From Candidatus Cloacimonadota bacterium (GTDB taxonomy: Bacteria; Cloacimonadota; Cloacimonadia; Cloacimonadales; TCS61), in assembly GCA_021157525.1 (NCBI GenBank), contig JAGGWK010000023.1, positions 1 through 44,410 on the forward strand: DNA of 44,410 bases, given 5' to 3'. A program made the translations under genes and the position numbers. The notes under the pieces are model-generated. The model worked only from the letters and a program-made list of their open reading frames with translations. It was not told the DNA's origin and did not search any database. Shown here in pieces: positions 35,779-43,853 of this stretch. Position 1 is the stretch's first letter. Every line of letters starts with the position of its first letter.

Positions 35779-37173
35779 ATGAAAAGAATAATTGTACTGG
35801 AAGACAACTCTATGCTGTTGAGAACCTATAATAAAATACTATCCACTGCCGGTTACAACGTAAAACTTGCTGCATCCAGCGACATCTTTTTTCCCCTCTA
35901 CCGATCCTTTATTCCCGATTTGATCATTTTGGATATTTGCTTGAATAACAGCGAGATGAATGGTCTGGAAGTCTTTCGTAAGCTCCTTGATCAGTATGCA
36001 TTGCAAGCGAAGGTGATCGTCCTCAGCGGAGAAGCCAGCCGCACCGAAATCGCGGAATCGATGAAACTGGGAGCCTATACTTTTATCGAAAAAAACAGCA
36101 CCTTCAATGTAGATAAATTTCTGATAGATGTGCGTCAGGCATTAGCTTTGAAAGAACAGGAAGAAGCTTATGCCGATCTGAAACAGATGAATATGAAACT
36201 GAAATCCACCTATCTGGCGATGAATCCCTTTATCGGTGAATCCCCTGAGATTATGAATGTAAAAGAGCGGATCTGCAAATATGCTGCAGCAGACACTGAT
36301 GTGATGTTTGTGGGAGAAACCGGCACAGGCAAGGAAGTAGCAGCACATTATTATTACTGGAAATCTCAGCGAAGCGGACACCAATTCATTACGATAAATG
36401 CTGGTGGTTTAACGGAGAGCATCATAGATTCTGAGCTCTTTGGCCACAGACGCGGCTCCTTTACCGGTGCGGTGGAAACCAAACGGGGCATCTTTGAAGA
36501 AGCTTCTCAGGGTACACTGTTTCTGGATGAAATATCAAATCTATCCCTCTCCACCCAGGCAAAAATCTTGCGCGCCATAGAAAACAAAGAGGTAAAAGTA
36601 ATCGGTGGTAGCACGATTGAAGTGGATGTACGCCTGATAATGGCATCCAATGAAGACCTGATGCAGGCCGTTCAGGATGGTAAATTTCGTAAAGACCTCT
36701 ACTTCCGTCTGGAAGGAAACATCATAAATATCCCACCTCTGCGCAGCCGGGGAAACGATATCCTGCTTCTTACCGAACACTTCCTCAACCACTTCGCCTA
36801 CAAACACAAACGCACGCTGGATGTCAGTCTGCCACTACTTAAAGACGATCTGATGTCTTACTCCTGGATGGGAAATGTACGTGAGCTTCGGAAATTCTGC
36901 GAATACCTTTCCATCCTCAATGATGTGATCACCAACGATACCATCCGCAACGAATTGCGTCGTAAAAAGGCCGGAAACACCCTGGCTGATAATTCGATGG
37001 AATCGTTTTTCCAGATGAAGGATTTTACTGAAGGCATCGAAAATTTTGAAAAACACTATTTGCAATATCACCTGAACAAACACAACGGTAAAGTGAGTGA
37101 GACAGCTCACGACCTCAATCTCGACCGCTCTACCCTATATAAAAAAATCAAGCGCTTTGGACTGATTATCTAA
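35779..37173 (+). CDS. Sigma54-dependent response regulator, NtrC family
   Basis: 464 residues. The receiver domain (1-120) has acidic pair E8/D9, phospho-acceptor D52, S83 and K105, so it should be phosphorylated. The AAA+ domain has Walker A GETGTGKE (179-186), the sigma54-contact loop GSFTGA (226-231; GAFTGA is usual) and Walker B LFLDEI. A Fis-type DNA-binding helix-turn-helix ends the protein (KVSETAHDLNLDRSTLYKKI). It should activate RNA polymerase with sigma54 at distant enhancers. No histidine kinase is next to it and no sigma54 promoter was recognised in the window, so its signal and targets are unknown. GAGAGGA lies before the ATG. Confidence 0.93.
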   Translation: MKRIIVLEDNSMLLRTYNKILSTAGYNVKLAASSDIFFPLYRSFIPDLIILDICLNNSEMNGLEVFRKLLDQYALQAKVIVLSGEASRTEIAESMKLGAYTFIEKNSTFNVDKFLIDVRQALALKEQEEAYADLKQMNMKLKSTYLAMNPFIGESPEIMNVKERICKYAAADTDVMFVGETGTGKEVAAHYYYWKSQRSGHQFITINAGGLTESIIDSELFGHRRGSFTGAVETKRGIFEEASQGTLFLDEISNLSLSTQAKILRAIENKEVKVIGGSTIEVDVRLIMASNEDLMQAVQDGKFRKDLYFRLEGNIINIPPLRSRGNDILLLTEHFLNHFAYKHKRTLDVSLPLLKDDLMSYSWMGNVRELRKFCEYLSILNDVITNDTIRNELRRKKAGNTLADNSMESFFQMKDFTEGIENFEKHYLQYHLNKHNGKVSETAHDLNLDRSTLYKKIKRFGLII

Positions 37174-38438
37174 AACTCGGCGCAGCGATTGCAATTGTGG
37201 TCGTGACAGCAATCGGCATAGAGTTTCAAAAGCCCCTGCTGATAAATTCCTTTGGCGCGCACAATCCGCTTCTGACTGTCATCCATGTATTGCTCCATGG
37301 TATGCAGGATGTAATTCTCCGGTAATTTGTGCATCTGAGAGTAGATTTGCAGTGTCGTTTGTTCCAGCTCAACAAAGTTCTCCTCGCGGGCATACAGCAG
37401 CACCAGAGGCACGATGATATTTATGACCAGTGTATCAATGCGGGTAGCTCCCAGACGATATGCCGAATTGATGAGCTGTGCCGAACGGGAAAAGTAATTC
37501 TGGGTTCGCCGAAGAAATTCTCGCACCGAAAAATCTCCCTGAGTAAAGGAAAACAGCCGCACAATGCGATGAAACAATGAATCGGCAAAACTTTCTTGCA
37601 ACAGGGGTGCAATCTGCGCCAGACGTACCACCGGATGATTCCCCGGTCTGATGCGGAAGAGGGTCCAGGATACATCCAGTGGCGGATCTGCCACCACCCG
37701 TTTCGAAAGCACTGCACCTCGGGGAAGATGATCTGCCAAACCGCCTCTTTTCACCAGATACCCCAGCAGCTCAGCCGCATCTTCTTCGGCGGAAAAGCGC
37801 TTTTGCATCTCTGCATAATTGCATACTAAACTGAGTTTCAGCATCTGAAATTTGTTTTTGCTGTAGCCCAAAGCCTCCATGATGCCCTCATAGGCCAATT
37901 GATCAAAATCCGAAAATTCCCGCTCCGCCGCAAACCGTCTTACCTTTCCTTCCAGCCGCTCCATTCCCAGTTTTTCCAGTCTGGATGCAATAATTTCCGG
38001 CGCGACGCCGGTGAAGAAGTGACAATACTTATCGGTTTCTTTAAAGGGAAGCTCTGCATATCGTTTGAGCAATTTGGAGATGTCCCTATCCAGCTGAGAA
38101 TGCACCTCCAGCACTTCAACGGCATCGCCATTTTCTTTGATAGTAAAGGGATGATTACTGTGATGCTGATACACCACATGCAGAATCACGGTGTTAAACT
38201 GCGGATTTTCATCATGCCCATGATGGCGCCACTCAAAATTGGTAAGATCAACTTCCACATCCCCCCGAAAAATCTTACCATCCAGATGAATGATACAATC
38301 TTTGAAATCCGGTCCAGAATCGGTATTCCATCGACCGGGAAAATCGATGAGCAACTCTTTTCCTGAGCAGGTTTTGAGGGATTTGAGCAGATGCTGGCCA
38401 TCCCAAATATGATAGAGAAACCGTTCGGTAAATTCCAT
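37170..38438 (-). CDS. DUF2851 family protein
   Basis: 422 residues. The N-terminus ERFLYHIWDGQ, LLIDFPGRWNTDSGPDFKDC, RGDVEVDL, WRHHGHDENPQFNTVILHVVY are the family pattern; function is unknown. The protein ends in CCHDHNCNRCAEF, a Cys/His cluster that could bind a metal. GGGAGG lies 4 bases before ATG 38438; an open frame to 38564 overlaps the panC terminator and is unlikely. The stop overlaps that of the convergent response regulator by 4 bases. Confidence 0.85.
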   Translation of the reverse strand: MEFTERFLYHIWDGQHLLKSLKTCSGKELLIDFPGRWNTDSGPDFKDCIIHLDGKIFRGDVEVDLTNFEWRHHGHDENPQFNTVILHVVYQHHSNHPFTIKENGDAVEVLEVHSQLDRDISKLLKRYAELPFKETDKYCHFFTGVAPEIIASRLEKLGMERLEGKVRRFAAEREFSDFDQLAYEGIMEALGYSKNKFQMLKLSLVCNYAEMQKRFSAEEDAAELLGYLVKRGGLADHLPRGAVLSKRVVADPPLDVSWTLFRIRPGNHPVVRLAQIAPLLQESFADSLFHRIVRLFSFTQGDFSVREFLRRTQNYFSRSAQLINSAYRLGATRIDTLVINIIVPLVLLYAREENFVELEQTTLQIYSQMHKLPENYILHTMEQYMDDSQKRIVRAKGIYQQGLLKLYADCCHDHNCNRCAEF

Positions 38439-38451
38439 AGAACCTCCCTTC

Positions 38452-38477
38452 AAAAAAAGCCGCTGAAAAATAGCGGC
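38452..38477 (-). terminator. Terminator after panC
   Basis: GCCGCT (38459-38464) pairs with AGCGGC (38472-38477), and seven T follow on the minus strand (38458-38452). It lies 23 bases past the panC stop. Confidence 0.85.
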
Positions 38478-38500
38478 CACAAATATCCTTTGATAAAGAT

Positions 38501-39328
38501 CTACAGGGTTGTGTTGTCGATCAATCTGGTGTTTTCGATGTACGCAGCAAGGAGCAATCTGCATCCGGCCTTGACAGTATCAAGATGGTGCAGACTGGTG
38601 GAATCAACCAGTTCAATGTAATCAATCCGACCATTGTGATCAAGGATAATTTTCCGCATCTCGCTGCGAATGGTCTTGAAATCCGTCACACCGCTTTTTG
38701 TCAATTCTTCAGCTCGGGCTATAGCCAGGGACAGACACAGTGCATCCTGCCTTCCTTGGCTGGAAAGATAACTGTTCCGGGAGCTCATGGCCAGGCCATC
38801 GGCTTCCCGCACGATGGGACATCCCACAACGCGAGTGGTAAAATTGAGATCCCTGACCATCTGCCGCGTGACTACCAATTGCTGAAAGTCCTTTTCCCCC
38901 ATATACATAGCGTCGGGACGCACAATATTGAGAAGCTTCGCCAGCACCGTAGTTACACCACGAAAATGGGTGGGCCGCGTACGACCACACAAAATCTGGG
39001 TGATGATCTCAGTGTTTACCCAGGTTTTAAAATCTGCCGGATACATCTCGGCTTTGGTGGGAAAATAGACATAATCCACTTTCTCCCGTCTCAGCAGTTC
39101 CAGATCGTGCTCCAGATTTGTGGGATAGGTATCCAAGTCTTCCCCGGCACCAAACTGGGTGGGATTCACAAAGATGCTCACCACCAGGATAGCATGGTGT
39201 TTCGCCGCTTCCTGCACCAGGCTTATGTGCCCCTGATGCAAAAAACCCATGGTGGGAACAAAACCCACGCTTCCCTTCCAGGATGCAGAAATTTCCTGCA
39301 TCTGAGAAATGCTTCTTATCAGTTCCAT
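38501..39328 (-). CDS. panC: Pantothenate synthetase
   Basis: 275 residues. It joins pantoate and beta-alanine with ATP to make pantothenate, the vitamin part of CoA. PTMGFLHQGHISLV carries the nucleotide-binding HxGH motif, VSIFVNPTQFGAGEDLD and DAMYMGEKDFQQL are family blocks, and MSSRNSYLS is the KMSKS-like loop. GGAG lies 6 bases before ATG 39328, one base after the panD stop. Confidence 0.96.
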   Translation of the reverse strand: MELIRSISQMQEISASWKGSVGFVPTMGFLHQGHISLVQEAAKHHAILVVSIFVNPTQFGAGEDLDTYPTNLEHDLELLRREKVDYVYFPTKAEMYPADFKTWVNTEIITQILCGRTRPTHFRGVTTVLAKLLNIVRPDAMYMGEKDFQQLVVTRQMVRDLNFTTRVVGCPIVREADGLAMSSRNSYLSSQGRQDALCLSLAIARAEELTKSGVTDFKTIRSEMRKIILDHNGRIDYIELVDSTSLHHLDTVKAGCRLLLAAYIENTRLIDNTTL

Positions 39329-39329
39329 C

Positions 39330-39695
39330 TTACACTCCATAGGTGTAGAAGTTTCTGTTTTGTTCATCTTCTACTATGATCACCCGAGGGATGATTTTTT
39401 TGGCTTCGCTGTCTTCTACCACGCCATAATTTACCACGATGATTTTATCTCCCAGACTCACCAGCCTGGCGGCAGCGCCGTTCAGTCCCACAATACCCGT
39501 CCCGGGATCACCTTCCAGCACATAGGTGGCAAAGCGATTACCGTTGCTGATGTTGTAAATTTCTACTTTTTCGTTGGGATACATTCCCGCCGCATCAATG
39601 ATGTTTTTATCTATCGTGATGCTGCCAACGTAGTTCAGGTCACGCTGTGTAACCGTGGCGCGGTGAATTTTTCCAAGCATCATATTTCGTAACAT
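39330..39695 (-). CDS. panD: Aspartate 1-decarboxylase (pyruvoyl type)
   Basis: 121 residues. It makes beta-alanine from aspartate for PanC. The self-cleavage site is Gly24-Ser25 in NYVGSITID, which yields the pyruvoyl cofactor; the later NGAAARL and DKIIVVNYG blocks match the family. GGAGG lies 5 bases before ATG 39695. Paired with panC; panB is not in the window. Confidence 0.96.
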   Translation of the reverse strand: MLRNMMLGKIHRATVTQRDLNYVGSITIDKNIIDAAGMYPNEKVEIYNISNGNRFATYVLEGDPGTGIVGLNGAAARLVSLGDKIIVVNYGVVEDSEAKKIIPRVIIVEDEQNRNFYTYGV

Positions 39696-39756
39696 TACTA
39701 CCTCCAACACTCAATAATGGCCAACGTTGAACGTCGGTTTTTTTTTGTAAATAACT

Positions 39757-40995
39757 TTAACTGTCATCCTTCCAATTCAACGCCACAGCTCTGCCTTTTT
39801 GTTCATTTACGGTTTGCAGTAAAATGAATCCAACAACGAAAAATACCGATACCGACAGAATGGCCCAGCGCTGCTCCCCGGTGATGCGGGCAATTTCACC
39901 GTACAAGACAGGCCCTATGATGGATGACATTTTACCCGTAAATGCATAAAAGCCGAAAAATTCACCCATCTTGGCATCCGGTGTGAGAAGCGCCAACATG
40001 GTACGACTGCTGGATTGGCTGGAACCGATGGCCAGTCCTGCAACGATGCCCACAATGTAAAACTGCGTAACAGATTGGCAGAAAAATGCGCCCAAAAGCA
40101 CGCCCATCCATAGCACAAGAGAAATGTTGATGGTGCGCTTGGGCCCGATTTTATCCAGCACATACCCAAAGAAAAGAGCTCCCAGCATCGACGAAGGCTG
40201 CATCATGATAAAAAAGGTGATGAGCTGCTTGGTGGTCATCCCGAAACGACTGGCGCCGTAAATAGACGCAAAGCTGATGATCACGACGATGCCGTCGTTA
40301 TAGATGAGATAGCTGACAATAAACTTGAGTAATTCCCGGAAATTGCCGATATTTTTTGCCGAGACTCGGATGCGTTGCACAGCAGTGCGAAAGTAATTTG
40401 TTCGTTTGGAAGGACGGTGAACTTCTTTGAGCATCACGAAAATAAAGATGGAAAAGATCGCAAAAAAGGATGCCACCATGGGGTAGGTCAACGCCGTCCA
40501 GTGATTGTGCACCAGAGGAAGCGCTAACAGCAGTGAAATCATGCCGCCGATATAGCCCACACCCCAGCCCCAGCCGGAGACTTTTCCCATGTTTTCCCGA
40601 GTCGTTATGTCTGGCAAAAGGGCATTATAAAAGACATTGGCACTATTGTAGCCGAAATTGGCGATGATAAAAAAGAGCATTCCCTTGGTGATATCTCCGG
40701 CTCGCACAAAGTAGAGTAATGCGGTGAAGAAGATGGTGAGGCAGGTGTTGTAGAAAAGGAAGGTTTTTTTTGCACGGGAAAAATCCGCAACGGCGCCAAA
40801 GATAGGTGCTGACAGCGCCACCAGCAACATGGAGATGCTTACGGCTCTTCCCCACAACGCTGTTCCATATTCCCCCTGGTTAACCACTGTTTGCACAAAA
40901 TATTTGCTATACACCACCGTTACAATGATGGTGGTAAATGATGAATTTGCAAAGTCGTACATGATCCAGCTGAAAATATTTTTAGTCATTTTCAT
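39757..40995 (-). CDS. Major-facilitator transporter, UMF1/Atg22-like family
   Basis: 412 residues with about 12 membrane helices. The opening WIMYDFANSSFTTIIVTVVY and the later AIGSSQSSSRTMLALLTP are the hallmark of UMF1/Atg22-like permeases, some of which export amino acids or other small molecules. The substrate is not known. Its ATG overlaps the recF stop (ATGA), so it is translated with recF although unrelated in role. panD follows 61 bases later. Confidence 0.88.
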   Translation of the reverse strand: MKMTKNIFSWIMYDFANSSFTTIIVTVVYSKYFVQTVVNQGEYGTALWGRAVSISMLLVALSAPIFGAVADFSRAKKTFLFYNTCLTIFFTALLYFVRAGDITKGMLFFIIANFGYNSANVFYNALLPDITTRENMGKVSGWGWGVGYIGGMISLLLALPLVHNHWTALTYPMVASFFAIFSIFIFVMLKEVHRPSKRTNYFRTAVQRIRVSAKNIGNFRELLKFIVSYLIYNDGIVVIISFASIYGASRFGMTTKQLITFFIMMQPSSMLGALFFGYVLDKIGPKRTINISLVLWMGVLLGAFFCQSVTQFYIVGIVAGLAIGSSQSSSRTMLALLTPDAKMGEFFGFYAFTGKMSSIIGPVLYGEIARITGEQRWAILSVSVFFVVGFILLQTVNEQKGRAVALNWKDDS

Positions 40996-42062
40996 AGGAT
41001 TTTGTCCAGATTAATGATGGGTAATTGAAAATCGGTATAGCCACCGGGATGGGGTGTGGCTATGAATATCTGATGGTCTCCCGTGAGCATTTGTATGATG
41101 TTTGCGGCCCGATGATTATCCAGATCCGCCAACACATCGTCAAACATCAGGATGGGCGGATCCTGGTTTCTTTCCAGGATGAGCATAGCTTGGGTGAGGC
41201 GGGCTGCAATAGCCAGGGAGCGTTTTTGGCCTTGGGAGCCGAAGCGCCGCATGTTATGGCCATCCAGGAAAAAGATAAGATCATCCAGATGAGGTCCGCA
41301 AAGGGTGCGTTGGGCTTCCCATTCCCGCTCTTCCACCGATGCAAGATAAGCGGTTAGCTGTCCTATATAATCATCTCCATCCCTACAGGGAAAAGCGTGC
41401 TTATACTGCACCGTCACGGTTTCTGCCCCGCCACTGATCTCGTGATATTTTTCGCACAATAAAGGGATGAATGAGGTGAGATATTCCTGGCGATTTTGAT
41501 AGATAATGGCGGAACTTTCTATGAATTCCCGATCCCAGGCTTTTTTCTCCTGAAAGCTCAATTCCTTTTTTAAGAGCGCATTTCGCTGTTTCAACACTCG
41601 AAAAAATCGCCGGTATTCCTGCAGGTACAAAAAGGCATACTGGGATATGGCCTGATCCAGAAATGTGCGGCGCATGGTGGGTGCTCCGCTGATAATCCCA
41701 ATATCTTCGGGAGAAAAATAGACGGTACGGATGTAACGGTAAAGTTCGCTGATGCGATCCAGAGTGACGTCATTACAGGTAACGACCTTTCTCTTTTTGT
41801 CGTAGGCAGCGGTAATTTTGCGGGATTCTTCCCCAGATGAAAAAGCAGCCACAATACGAAAATATGCTTTTGAGAAACCAATCAGTTCTTCATCAAAACT
41901 GTTTCTGACTGATTTTCCAAAAGCACAATAGTTGATGGCTTCCAGAATATTGGTCTTCCCCGATCCGTTTTCCCCTATGATCAGAGCACCCTGAGGAGCA
42001 AAGGTAAAATCCTGCGCATCAAAATTTCGATACTGCTCCAAAGCCAACGAGATGATTTTCAA
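40992..42062 (-). CDS. recF: DNA replication and repair protein RecF
   Basis: 356 residues. RecF binds DNA at gap junctions and helps RecOR load RecA. SMC-like ATPase: Walker A GENGSGKTN (30-38), signature GSQGQKRSLAIA, Walker B ILMFDDVLADLD. The start appears to be TTG at 42062, one base after the dnaN stop; no ATG is available close by and no ribosome site is seen, so it is coupled to dnaN. dnaN-recF is a classic pair, though dnaA and gyrB are not next to it here. Confidence 0.95.
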   Translation of the reverse strand: MKIISLALEQYRNFDAQDFTFAPQGALIIGENGSGKTNILEAINYCAFGKSVRNSFDEELIGFSKAYFRIVAAFSSGEESRKITAAYDKKRKVVTCNDVTLDRISELYRYIRTVYFSPEDIGIISGAPTMRRTFLDQAISQYAFLYLQEYRRFFRVLKQRNALLKKELSFQEKKAWDREFIESSAIIYQNRQEYLTSFIPLLCEKYHEISGGAETVTVQYKHAFPCRDGDDYIGQLTAYLASVEEREWEAQRTLCGPHLDDLIFFLDGHNMRRFGSQGQKRSLAIAARLTQAMLILERNQDPPILMFDDVLADLDNHRAANIIQMLTGDHQIFIATPHPGGYTDFQLPIINLDKIL

Positions 42063-42063
42063 T

Positions 42064-43182
42064 TTAGTTCAGTCGCAACGGCATCAACAGGAATCGAGCC
42101 GTGTAATCATCCTTCTGTTCGGTATTGAAAAACAGAGCCGGTTCTGTCGCTTTTCCCATCCTGAATTCCACTTCGTTGGATTCAATGACATTGAGGATAG
42201 CGTTGAGATAGCGGTAATTGAAGGCGATGGTGATAGGGTCGCCGATGTAGTTCAGATCTTCGATTACCTCATTAGCTTCACCTTCTTCGCGATTTGCCGA
42301 GCTGATGTCGATCCGGCTGGCATTGATGTCGAAACGTACCTTGAAGGTTTCGTCAGAAGCCATCAGAGATACCCGTTTCACTGCATCTTTCAGGAGGGTT
42401 TTGCTGATTTTCAGGATGTTTGTATTATTAGCCGGTATCGCCCGGGTGTAGTCGGGGAATTTCCCTTCAATGATGTGTGAGAAAATAGTGTAATTTCCAT
42501 AGGAGAACATCACGCGGTTTGGCTCTACATGTACCTGAACGGAAGGGATATCTTCCCGTATCACCTTATCCAGAAACAAAAGCCCTTTGGTAGGGATTAT
42601 CTGTTCCGTCTCTTCAGGGATGTCGATAAGGTTATTGATTTTGAATTCGGCGATTTTTTTCCCATCGGTAGCAACCATCAACTGAGTATCGTTCGTAAGC
42701 TTCCAGAAGATGCCGGTAAATATGGGACGGTTGTGTTCATTGGAAACGGCAAAGTGAGTATTATCGATCATCTTTTTGAACATCTGGGAATCGAGCTCAA
42801 TCACATTTTCAACAGCTTTTTGCGGAATCAGTGGGAATTGAGACGTTTCTGCGCAAAGTAGATTAAACTTTGAATGTTCGCATTGGATGCGGAGATTTTC
42901 TTCTTCCAAGATAAAATGTACAGTGCGATCTGGTAACGAGTTGATGATATCCGTGAGATTTTTGGCCGATACTACCGCAGTACCACCGTCTATTACCGAT
43001 GCCGGAAACTCTACAATCACCGTAATTTCAAGGTCGGTTACAGTAAAGGTAACAACATTTCTTTCCTCGTCAGCACGGATGAGATAATTGGTAAGGATGG
43101 GCATCGTGTTTTTGCTGGGCACGATATTATACAGATGCTGTATGTTTGCCTGCAAATCTTGTTTGTCTATAGTAATTTTCAT
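42064..43182 (-). CDS. dnaN: DNA polymerase III beta subunit (sliding clamp)
   Basis: 372 residues, normal length. The protein forms the ring-shaped clamp that tethers polymerase to DNA. MKITIDKQDLQANIQHLYNIVPSKNTMPILTNYLI is the typical start, PDRTVHFILEEENLRIQCEHSKFNL and IIEGKFPDYTRAIP are domain blocks, and the end ARFLLMPLRLN matches the family. GAGGA lies 4 bases before ATG 43182. A terminator-like hairpin lies only 27 bases upstream. Confidence 0.96.
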   Translation of the reverse strand: MKITIDKQDLQANIQHLYNIVPSKNTMPILTNYLIRADEERNVVTFTVTDLEITVIVEFPASVIDGGTAVVSAKNLTDIINSLPDRTVHFILEEENLRIQCEHSKFNLLCAETSQFPLIPQKAVENVIELDSQMFKKMIDNTHFAVSNEHNRPIFTGIFWKLTNDTQLMVATDGKKIAEFKINNLIDIPEETEQIIPTKGLLFLDKVIREDIPSVQVHVEPNRVMFSYGNYTIFSHIIEGKFPDYTRAIPANNTNILKISKTLLKDAVKRVSLMASDETFKVRFDINASRIDISSANREEGEANEVIEDLNYIGDPITIAFNYRYLNAILNVIESNEVEFRMGKATEPALFFNTEQKDDYTARFLLMPLRLN

Positions 43183-43208
43183 TGTGTCCTCTTTTCCCTT
43201 TTGCTCAG

Positions 43209-43258
43209 AAAAAAATGAAAGCAAGAGTCCGTTGTGAGTTAGTAACCCTTGCTCTCAT
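43209..43258 (-). terminator. Terminator/attenuator between hup and dnaN
   Basis: A 14-bp stem (43215-43228 with 43245-43258, two G-U pairs) followed by a T run on the minus strand (43214-43209). It lies 14 bases past the hup stop and ends 27 bases before the dnaN ATG. Confidence 0.85.
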
Positions 43259-43272
43259 AAAAAGTTGTTAAA

Positions 43273-43545
43273 TTATTTAACAGCTTCTTTCAGTTTCTTA
43301 CCGGCTTTGAAAACCGGAACTCTGCGAGCCGGAATCTCGATCTGTTTTTTCGTTTGAGGATTCACACCGATACGGGCACCACGTTCGGTGGTTTTGAATG
43401 TACCGAAACCAACTAATGAGACTTTCTCGCCTTTTTCCAATGCTAAGGTAACGCCTTCGATAACAGAATTCAAAGCTGCGTTAGCGGCTTTCTTCGTGAT
43501 ATCAGCATCCTCTGCAATCTTAGTAACCAAATCTTGACGATTCAT
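43273..43545 (-). CDS. hup: DNA-binding protein HU
   Basis: 90 residues, the standard HU/IHF length. A dimeric nucleoid protein that bends DNA. MNRQDLVTKIAEDADITKKAANAALNSVIEGV is the helical base and FGTFKTTERGARIGVNPQT with IEIPARRVPVFKAGKKLKEAV forms the DNA-gripping arms. AAGGAGG lies 6 bases before the ATG. A TTGACA box lies at 43614-43609. Confidence 0.96.
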   Translation of the reverse strand: MNRQDLVTKIAEDADITKKAANAALNSVIEGVTLALEKGEKVSLVGFGTFKTTERGARIGVNPQTKKQIEIPARRVPVFKAGKKLKEAVK

Positions 43546-43853
43546 GAACTTCCTCCTTGCTTATTTTTAGGCTTAACGCAATTTGTTTTTCTTTTTTTTG
43601 CTAAAACCTGTCAACAAAAAAATTACATGAATAGCGATTTGATGGGCTTTGGCATTATTTTTTTCTTCTCATACTCCCCGATATCAAGGTTCAAATCGTC
43701 CCTATCCAATTTCTTTATATGCTTTTAGGGGCATTTGCCATCCCATGCCAGTGCTTTATATCTCTATCATAATGTTTTACAAACTAAACAGTTACTTCCA
43801 TAATAAAAAAGGTGGAACGCATCCTGCGTAATGTGGCACTAAAGGGAGGAAAT
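43546..43853. other. Divergent intergenic region between hup and the C25 protease gene
   Basis: 308 AT-rich bases with no gene seen. It holds the minus-strand TTGACA box of hup flanked by A/T tracts (43577-43623) and the GGGAGG ribosome site of the right-hand gene (43844-43849). No terminator or repeat was recognised. Confidence 0.5.
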
